From: Solirubrobacterales bacterium
GTDB taxonomy: Bacteria; Actinomycetota; Thermoleophilia; Solirubrobacterales; Solirubrobacteraceae
Length of the DNA: 11,936 nt
Direction: 5' to 3'
Assembly (NCBI GenBank): GCA_015655225.1
Contig: JAATFK010000068.1
Coordinates: 1-11,936 of the forward strand
Position 1 is the first letter of the stretch. Every line of letters begins with the position of its first letter. This document shows positions 8,050-11,936 of this stretch, piece by piece. Under the pieces are notes generated by a model. That model was not told where the DNA came from and did no database searches. It worked only from the letters and a program-made list of their open reading frames with translations. A program made the position numbers and the translations under genes.

Positions 8050-8880
8050 GTGCCCCGGCCGACGTTCCTCCGTCGCGCGCCGTCGCCGTCGCAGGAACGG
8101 CTGCGTGACGACTATCTCGACCTCCTGAAGCGGTCGCTCTGCGATCTGCTGGCACCGCAGACGCTCTCCGCCGTCCCACAGCCCGATGGCTCCGTCGTGC
8201 CGACACCGCTCGCCGATGACGAGCGCGAACGACGCGAGACTGGCAGCGACTGGCCCTACAACGGCACCACGATGGTCGGGCTGCGGCGCCTCGAGAGCGT
8301 GCAGGCATGCATCGCGCTGCTCGCACGCGACGGCGTTCCGGGCGACGTGATCGAGACGGGTGTCTGGCGCGGCGGAACGTCGATCTTCATGCGCGCGGCG
8401 CTCGACGCCTACGGTCTTGCGGATCGAGAGGTCTGGCTGGCGGACTCCTTCGAGGGCCTTCCGCCCCCGAAGCCCGACCGGTTCCCGCAGGATGTGCGCC
8501 AGGAGCAGTGGTCGAACCTCCACGAGTTCGGCTTCCTCGCCGTCTCGCAGGAGCAGGTGCGCCGGGCGTTCGAGCGTCACGGGCTGCTCGACGAACGCGT
8601 GCGCTTCGTCGAAGGGTGGTTCGACGACACGCTGCCGAAGCTGCGAGGGACGCGATCGTGGGCACTGCTCCGGCTCGACGGTGACATGTACGAGTCGACG
8701 ATCGTCGCGCTCGAGAGCCTCTACGACGACCTCGCGGTCGGCGGATTCGTGATCGTCGACGACTACGGAGCGATTCCCCAGTGCAGACAGGCAGTGGAGG
8801 ACTTTCGCGCGGCCCGGGCGATCGACGACGAGATCACGCAGGTGGACTGGACCGGCGCCTGGTGGCGTCGATCGAGATGA
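8050..8880 (+). CDS. TylF/MycF-family sugar O-methyltransferase
   Basis: 276 residues if begun at GTG 8050 (PRPTFLRR...). A GTG at 7993 in the same frame would add 19 residues with no family character, so 8050 is preferred, although neither has a strong ribosome site. The family methylates sugar hydroxyls using SAM and Mg2+ (macrocin and mycinamicin methyltransferases). Family blocks seen are TMVGLRRLESVQ (74-85), GDVIETGVWRGGTSIFMRA (98-116, SAM loop), VWLADSFEGLPPP (128-140), LLRLDGDMYEST (206-217) and FVIVDDYG (233-240). D210/D212 and D237/D238 are the likely metal-binding and catalytic acids. In this locus the substrate is probably a sugar of the surface glycan or its precursor rather than a macrolide. 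ATGA overlap with the next gene means the pair is co-translated. Confidence 0.9.
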   Translation: MPRPTFLRRAPSPSQERLRDDYLDLLKRSLCDLLAPQTLSAVPQPDGSVVPTPLADDERERRETGSDWPYNGTTMVGLRRLESVQACIALLARDGVPGDVIETGVWRGGTSIFMRAALDAYGLADREVWLADSFEGLPPPKPDRFPQDVRQEQWSNLHEFGFLAVSQEQVRRAFERHGLLDERVRFVEGWFDDTLPKLRGTRSWALLRLDGDMYESTIVALESLYDDLAVGGFVIVDDYGAIPQCRQAVEDFRAARAIDDEITQVDWTGAWWRRSR

Positions 8881-9557
8881 CGGACGGTGAGCCGGCAGGC
8901 GGCCCGATGGAATCCACTCGCGTGAGCGGCGGCGGGACCGAGTACATCGCTCGACCGCCTCTCGTGGCTGCGCGTCCGCCTGAGCTGGCAGCACTCGGCC
9001 ACGAGTCGATCGTCTACGAGCCGTACTTCATCAGCTGCCCGCACCGGGTGCACCTCGCCGACGACGTCGTGATTGCCCCGCACGCCTCGATCTCGCTCGT
9101 CGAGGAGTTCCGCGGTCGGCAGCATGAGCCGACCCTCACGATCGGCGACGGATGTCGCATCGGTCGCAATCTGCTGATCGCCTGCATCGAGCGGATCGAG
9201 ATCGGCAAGCGCGTCCTCATCTCCGACCGCGTGTTCATCGGCGACGCCTACCACGAGTTCCGGGACCCGGACCGGGCCGTGCTCGACCAGCCGATGTCGG
9301 AGCCGGAGCCGGTCCGAATCGGCGACGGGGCCTTCCTCGGCGTCGGGGCGGCGGTCCTGCCGGGCGTCACGATCGGCGAGCACGCCTACGTCGGCGCCAA
9401 CGCGGTCGTGACCGCGGACGTGCCGGCGCGCTCGGTCGCCGTCGGCAACCCCGCGCGGATCGTCAGCCACTGGGACGCGACAGTGCGCGAGTGGCGGCCG
9501 GGCGCGCCGGGGGACGGACCGGCCGCGGGCCGCAGGCGCCGCTGGGGCGTTCGCTGA
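8877..9557 (+). CDS. Left-handed beta-helix (hexapeptide-repeat) acyltransferase, maltose/galactoside acetyltransferase-like
   Basis: 226 residues; ATG 8877 overlaps the preceding stop as ATGA. M11 (8907) is an alternative start. Residues 58-195 carry hexapeptide repeats (LADDVVIAPHASIS, LTIGDGCRIGRNLLI, IEIGKRVLISDRVFIGD, VRIGDGAFLGVGAAV, VTIGEHAYVGANAVV), ending in the diagnostic VAVGNPARIV (187-196). H126 in DAYHEF sits in the exposed loop where the catalytic histidine lies in maltose acetyltransferase-type enzymes. Such trimeric cytoplasmic enzymes move an acetyl or other acyl group from CoA to a sugar hydroxyl or amine. The first 45 residues and the proline/arginine-rich last 25 are outside the helix. 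With the O-methyltransferase it forms a two-gene decoration module. Acyl donor and target are unknown. Confidence 0.9.
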   Translation: MTDGEPAGGPMESTRVSGGGTEYIARPPLVAARPPELAALGHESIVYEPYFISCPHRVHLADDVVIAPHASISLVEEFRGRQHEPTLTIGDGCRIGRNLLIACIERIEIGKRVLISDRVFIGDAYHEFRDPDRAVLDQPMSEPEPVRIGDGAFLGVGAAVLPGVTIGEHAYVGANAVVTADVPARSVAVGNPARIVSHWDATVREWRPGAPGDGPAAGRRRRWGVR

Positions 9558-9582
9558 CGCCGACCGGGCGCCCACGCCCGCA

Positions 9583-10626
9583 TTGCGTCATCCTGTGCTG
9601 GTCGTGCTCAACCGCCTTCCCGCCGTCACCCCCGAACGCTTCGCCCGGCTCGCGCTGTTCGCGCTGATCGCGCTCACCGTGATCGTCCTGTCGGGCGCGG
9701 CGGTGCGGCTGACGGACTCCGGGCTCGGCTGCCCGGACTGGCCGCGCTGCTACGGGCGCGCCTACCCGCCGCTCTCCTACCACTCGCTGATCGAGTTCGG
9801 CAACCGCGCCTTCTCCGGCATCATCGGCGTCTACGCGATCCTCGTCTGGGTTGCGGCGCTGCTGCGGACGCCGCGCCGGCGCGACCTGACGATCCTCGCG
9901 ACGCTGCTGCCGGTCGGGATCCTCGCGCAGGCGGTGCTCGGCGGCTACACGGTCGAGCACAAGCTCGCGCCGGGCTTCGTGATGGCGCACTACAGCCTCT
10001 CGATGATCGTCCTGATCCCGGCGGTCGCGCTCGCGTGGCGGGCGCGCTACGCGCCCGGGCGCCGGCCCCGCGCGCAGGATCCGCTGACGGTCTGGGTCGT
10101 GCGCCTGACCGCCGTGCTGGGCGCGATCGTGATCTTCGCGGGCACGGTCGCGACGGCCGCCGGCCCGCACGCCGGCGGCTCGAGCGGCGAGCTGATCCAC
10201 CGCCTGCACTTCAAGGGGGCGGAGACGCTCACGTGGGTGATCCACCGCCACGCGACGATCGCGACGCTGCTCGGCCTCGCCGTGATCGGCGGCTGGCTGC
10301 TCGCGCGACGGCGCAACGACAACCCCGTGCTGGTCGACTCGCTCACGGTCGCGGGCGTGCTGATGGCGTCGCAGGGGCTCGTCGGCAGCGTGCAGTACGA
10401 GCTGCACCTGCCGGCCGACATGGTGTGGGTCCACGTGACGCTCGCCTCGATCACGTGGGGCGTCCTGCTGTGGTCGGTCGCCGCCGCCGGGCGGGTGGCG
10501 CCGGGACGGCTGGCCGTGCTGACCTCTGGCTCGGAGCGCGAGGACGAGTTCGCGCCCGAGGCCCCAGCCGCGGTCGCGAACGGTCGTGCGACCGCGCGCG
10601 AGTTGCCGGCCGCCGACACGCGCTGA
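9583..10626 (+). CDS. ctaA: Heme A synthase (COX15/CtaA family)
   Basis: 347 residues from TTG 9583; GTG 9595 or 9604 are alternatives, and none has a clear Shine-Dalgarno. The integral membrane enzyme oxidises the C8 methyl of heme O to the formyl group of heme A for aa3-type cytochrome oxidase. About eight helices are visible. Motifs include GAAVRLTDSGLGCPDWPRC (38-56) with the loop cysteine pair C50/C56, IEFGNR (70-75), MAHYSLS (134-140), the second-half heme ligand candidates H206 or H209 and H221 or H223, and VHVTLASI (283-290). The EFGNR segment has asparagine where many family members have histidine (EXGHR). A polar tail of about 45 residues follows the last helix. The gene is unrelated to the glycan cluster on its left apart from sharing its direction after a 25-bp gap. 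Confidence 0.93.
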   Translation: MRHPVLVVLNRLPAVTPERFARLALFALIALTVIVLSGAAVRLTDSGLGCPDWPRCYGRAYPPLSYHSLIEFGNRAFSGIIGVYAILVWVAALLRTPRRRDLTILATLLPVGILAQAVLGGYTVEHKLAPGFVMAHYSLSMIVLIPAVALAWRARYAPGRRPRAQDPLTVWVVRLTAVLGAIVIFAGTVATAAGPHAGGSSGELIHRLHFKGAETLTWVIHRHATIATLLGLAVIGGWLLARRRNDNPVLVDSLTVAGVLMASQGLVGSVQYELHLPADMVWVHVTLASITWGVLLWSVAAAGRVAPGRLAVLTSGSEREDEFAPEAPAAVANGRATARELPAADTR

Positions 10627-10641
10627 CCCGCCGAGCGGGTC
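10625..10641 (+). terminator. Hairpin just after heme A synthase
   Basis: GACCCGC (10625-10631) pairs perfectly with GCGGGTC (10635-10641) around a 3-base loop, starting inside the stop codon of the heme A synthase gene. A second small stem, GCCGA/TCGGC (10645-10656), follows at once. The GC-rich stem fits a transcript end, but there is no T-tract, so it would be a non-canonical terminator at most. Confidence 0.45.
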
Positions 10642-10722
10642 GGCGCCGATTTCGGCACGCGACCGCGCCAGGCTGCCCCGACGGCGGCTTTGACGCCATA
10701 AACCGGCATATCGTCACGCTCC
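10642..10722 (+). promoter_or_regulatory. Gap before the acyltransferase relic; possible promoter elements
   Basis: About 80 bases without a gene. TTGACG (10690-10695) resembles a -35 box and TATCGT (10709-10714) a -10 box, but the spacer is only 13 bp, too short for a normal housekeeping promoter. GTCACG (10713-10718) and CGTGAC (10722-10727) form a perfect 6-bp inverted repeat across the GTG at 10723. It could be an operator remnant or chance. Confidence 0.2.
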
Positions 10723-11408
10723 GTGACGACGCGCCAAGCGGTCGCGGACAGACTGCGAGCCGGCCCCGCCGGGACCTCGTCGCGCGCGCTCGCGGGGCTC
10801 ACGCAGGCGCAGCTGCTGATCGTGACGATCGGCTTGTTCGTCTTCGGCTTCGCCTGGGCAGGGGTCCCGCCGTGGCTGCCCGGGACCGGCTCGAATGCAT
10901 TCACCCTGTTCGTCCCGTACCTCGGGTACTTCGTCGCCGGCCACTCCCTCGCGCGCGTGCCGATCGGTCCGCGCACCGTCCCGATCGCGGCCGCCGTCTT
11001 CGTCGTGCTGCTGGTGGTCTCATCGATCGTCACCGACGTCTGGGTGACGGCCGACGGGCTGCAGAACGGCCGCTATCTCTACGGCTACCTCGCCCCGACG
11101 GTGATCGGGATGTCGCTCTGCGTCTTCCTGCTCTGCGCGCGCTCTGCCAGCGCTGGGAGCGCCGCGCGCCGTCCACCGGCGCCCGGCACGCGGGCCGGTT
11201 GCACTTCGCCGGCGAGGCGACCTTCGGCGTCTACCTGCTGCACCCGCTGTTCTTCACGCTCTGGCAGCGGCATCCGGCCGGCGTGCCGCCGCGCTACGGC
11301 CACGACCTCGCGTGGTGGCTGCCGGCCACGGTTGCCGGCCTGATCCTGCTGTCCTTCGCGTGCACCGTCGTGCTGCAGCGCATCCCGCTGCTCAGACGAC
11401 TCGTCTGA
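10723..11408 (+). pseudogene. Acyltransferase-3 family membrane protein, N-truncated and frameshifted
   Basis: Reading from GTG 10723 gives FVPYLGYFVAGHSLAR and three more hydrophobic segments up to about 11133, then loses sense and stops at 11343. Another frame takes over at about 11140 with LCQRWERR, FAGEATFGVYLLHPLFF and a last helix ending at the TGA at 11406-11408. FGVYLLHP is a C-terminal hallmark of acyltransferase-3 proteins, which acylate exported glycans or lipids. The switch lies at (GC)4, 11135-11142; removing one GC unit would join the frames into a smooth VFLLCALCQRWERR. The family usually has 350-400 residues with the catalytic region in the N-terminal half; that half is absent here and the sequence upstream is non-coding. 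A decayed gene is therefore likeliest. A sequencing error could explain the frameshift but not the truncation. Confidence 0.7.
11392..11408 (+). terminator. Hairpin at the 3' end of the acyltransferase relic
   Basis: TCAGACG (11392-11398) pairs perfectly with CGTCTGA (11402-11408) around a 3-base loop, and the stop codon forms the end of the right arm. Only AAA follows, not a T-tract, so it would be a weak or factor-assisted terminator isolating the response regulator downstream. Confidence 0.35.
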
Positions 11409-11424
11409 AATCAGCGGGCTCGCC

Positions 11425-11442
11425 CCGATCACCTAAGATCGG
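11425..11442. promoter_or_regulatory. Candidate -10 box inside an inverted repeat, response-regulator promoter
   Basis: TAAGAT (11434-11439) fits the actinobacterial TANNNT -10 pattern and lies 7 bases before the ATG at 11447, so transcription would begin at or next to the start codon. CCGATC (11425-11430) and GATCGG (11437-11442) form a perfect 6-bp inverted repeat that overlaps the box, a plausible operator, possibly for autoregulation. No good -35 is seen at the expected distance. Confidence 0.35.
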
Positions 11443-11446
11443 TGGG

Positions 11447-11936
11447 ATGGAGCGCAACGCTCAGTCCACCGCTTTCGCGCCGTGGCGCGGTGCGGAGTCG
11501 TCGCTCAAGATCCTCGTCGTCGACGACGAGGCCGACCTGCGCGAGATGCTGACGCGCTCGTTCTCGCGTGAGGGCCATCACGTCCTCGCGGTCGCCGACG
11601 GCTACGCCGCGATCGACCGCGCCAGCAGCGACGACTTCGACATCGTGCTGCTCGACGTCGCGCTCGGCGCGGGGCCGGACGGCTACGAGGTCTGCCGCAC
11701 GTTGCGCGGCCGCCGCAACGTCGTCCCGATCATCATGCTGACGGCGCTCGACAGCGAGGCCGACGCGGTGCTCGGCCTGGAGGCCGGCGCCGACGACTAC
11801 GTGACGAAGCCGTTCGGGCTGGCGGAGCTGCGCAGTCGCATCCGCGCGGTGCTGCGACGCGCCGGCTCGCGCGGGATCAACGACGAGGTCGTCACGGTCG
11901 GGCCGATCGCGATGCACCGCGCCCAGCGCGAGGTGC
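11447..11936 (+). CDS. OmpR/PhoB-family response regulator (3' end outside window)
   Basis: 163 codons are visible from ATG 11447 to the window edge. The receiver domain starts at residue 20 (LKILVVDDEADLREML), with acidic residues D26/D27, phospho-acceptor D70 in IVLLDVAL, T99 in IIMLTALD and K121 in DDYVTKPFGLAELRSRI. Residues 148-163 (VVTVGPIAMHRAQREV) begin the N-terminal sheet of the OmpR-type winged-helix DNA-binding domain. The sensor kinase and the rest of the effector lie beyond the window. Two oddities: a 19-residue leader before the receiver, and an extended loop after D70 (ALGAGPDGYE) where most family members have a shorter LPGxDG-type turn. GGTGGG touches the ATG directly, too close for a Shine-Dalgarno, so leaderless translation is likely. 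Its regulon cannot be inferred here. Confidence 0.92.
   Translation, partial: MERNAQSTAFAPWRGAESSLKILVVDDEADLREMLTRSFSREGHHVLAVADGYAAIDRASSDDFDIVLLDVALGAGPDGYEVCRTLRGRRNVVPIIMLTALDSEADAVLGLEAGADDYVTKPFGLAELRSRIRAVLRRAGSRGINDEVVTVGPIAMHRAQREV

Noticed and set aside
6930..8108. 392-residue rightward reading frame
   Set aside because: Antisense to the coiled-coil methyltransferase; its leucine-rich repeats mirror the CAG/CTG-like codons of the coiled coil.
4612..8994. Single 1460-residue leftward reading frame
   Set aside because: Only the part from 6849 onward has protein-family motifs. The rest is arginine/proline-rich shadow antisense to, or out of frame with, the methyltransferase genes.
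10690..10714. Standard -35/-10 promoter before the acyltransferase relic
   Set aside because: The boxes look reasonable but the 13-bp spacer is outside the normal 16-19 bp range.
10035..10722. Frame-3 opening upstream of the acyltransferase relic as its missing N-terminus
   Set aside because: It overlaps heme A synthase out of frame, is arginine/alanine-rich and has no membrane helices, so it cannot supply the missing half.
11130..11147. Programmed -1 ribosomal frameshift
   Set aside because: No X-XXY-YYZ slippery heptamer is present, and the gene is also truncated at its N-terminal end, so mutation or error is a simpler explanation.

Overview
The window is very GC-rich, with dense genes, GTG/TTG starts, four-base start/stop overlaps and no obvious Shine-Dalgarno at several starts. 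A cytochrome-oxidase assembly gene (heme A synthase) points to an aerobe. Together this suggests a high-GC Gram-positive bacterium, perhaps a deep-branching actinobacterial lineage such as Thermoleophilia/Solirubrobacterales. That placement is inference; no rRNA gene or other phylogenetic marker is present.

Bases 1-9557 are a surface-glycan locus in three blocks. (a) Rightward, 1-1553: the 3' part of a CDP-paratose-2-epimerase-like sugar-nucleotide epimerase, coupled by a GTGA overlap to a dolichyl-phosphate-mannose-synthase-like GT2 enzyme. (b) Leftward, 7979 down to 1537: a four-gene operon read in the order SAM methyltransferase with a long C-terminal coiled coil, a 745-residue double glycosyltransferase (GT2 plus WsaF/GT4-like), a GT2 enzyme with an N-terminal accessory domain, and a polytopic GT-C-like membrane protein. 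The first two junctions are a GTGA overlap and an 11-bp overlap, so translation is probably coupled. (c) Rightward, about 8050-9557: a TylF/MycF-type sugar O-methyltransferase joined by ATGA to a left-handed beta-helix acyltransferase. Blocks (b) and (c) diverge from a roughly 70-bp intergenic region. Blocks (a) and (b) converge with a 17-bp overlap that holds both stop codons in a small hairpin.

A coherent reading is that the locus makes a methylated and acylated cell-surface glycan. The epimerase would supply a sugar nucleotide, the DPM-like enzyme a polyprenyl-linked sugar, the GT-C-like protein would use that donor outside the membrane, the cytoplasmic GTs would extend the chain, and the methyltransferases and acyltransferase would decorate or cap it. 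No initiating transferase, flippase, ABC exporter or polymerase lies in the window, so the pathway must continue elsewhere.

From 9583 the content changes: heme A synthase (ctaA/COX15 family), then a relic of an acyltransferase-3 membrane protein that lacks its N-terminal half and is frameshifted at a (GC)4 run, then the 5' part of an OmpR/PhoB-family response regulator that leaves the window and may be translated from a leaderless mRNA. No tRNA, rRNA, CRISPR array, insertion sequence or attachment site was seen. No gene-free gap exceeds 100 bases.
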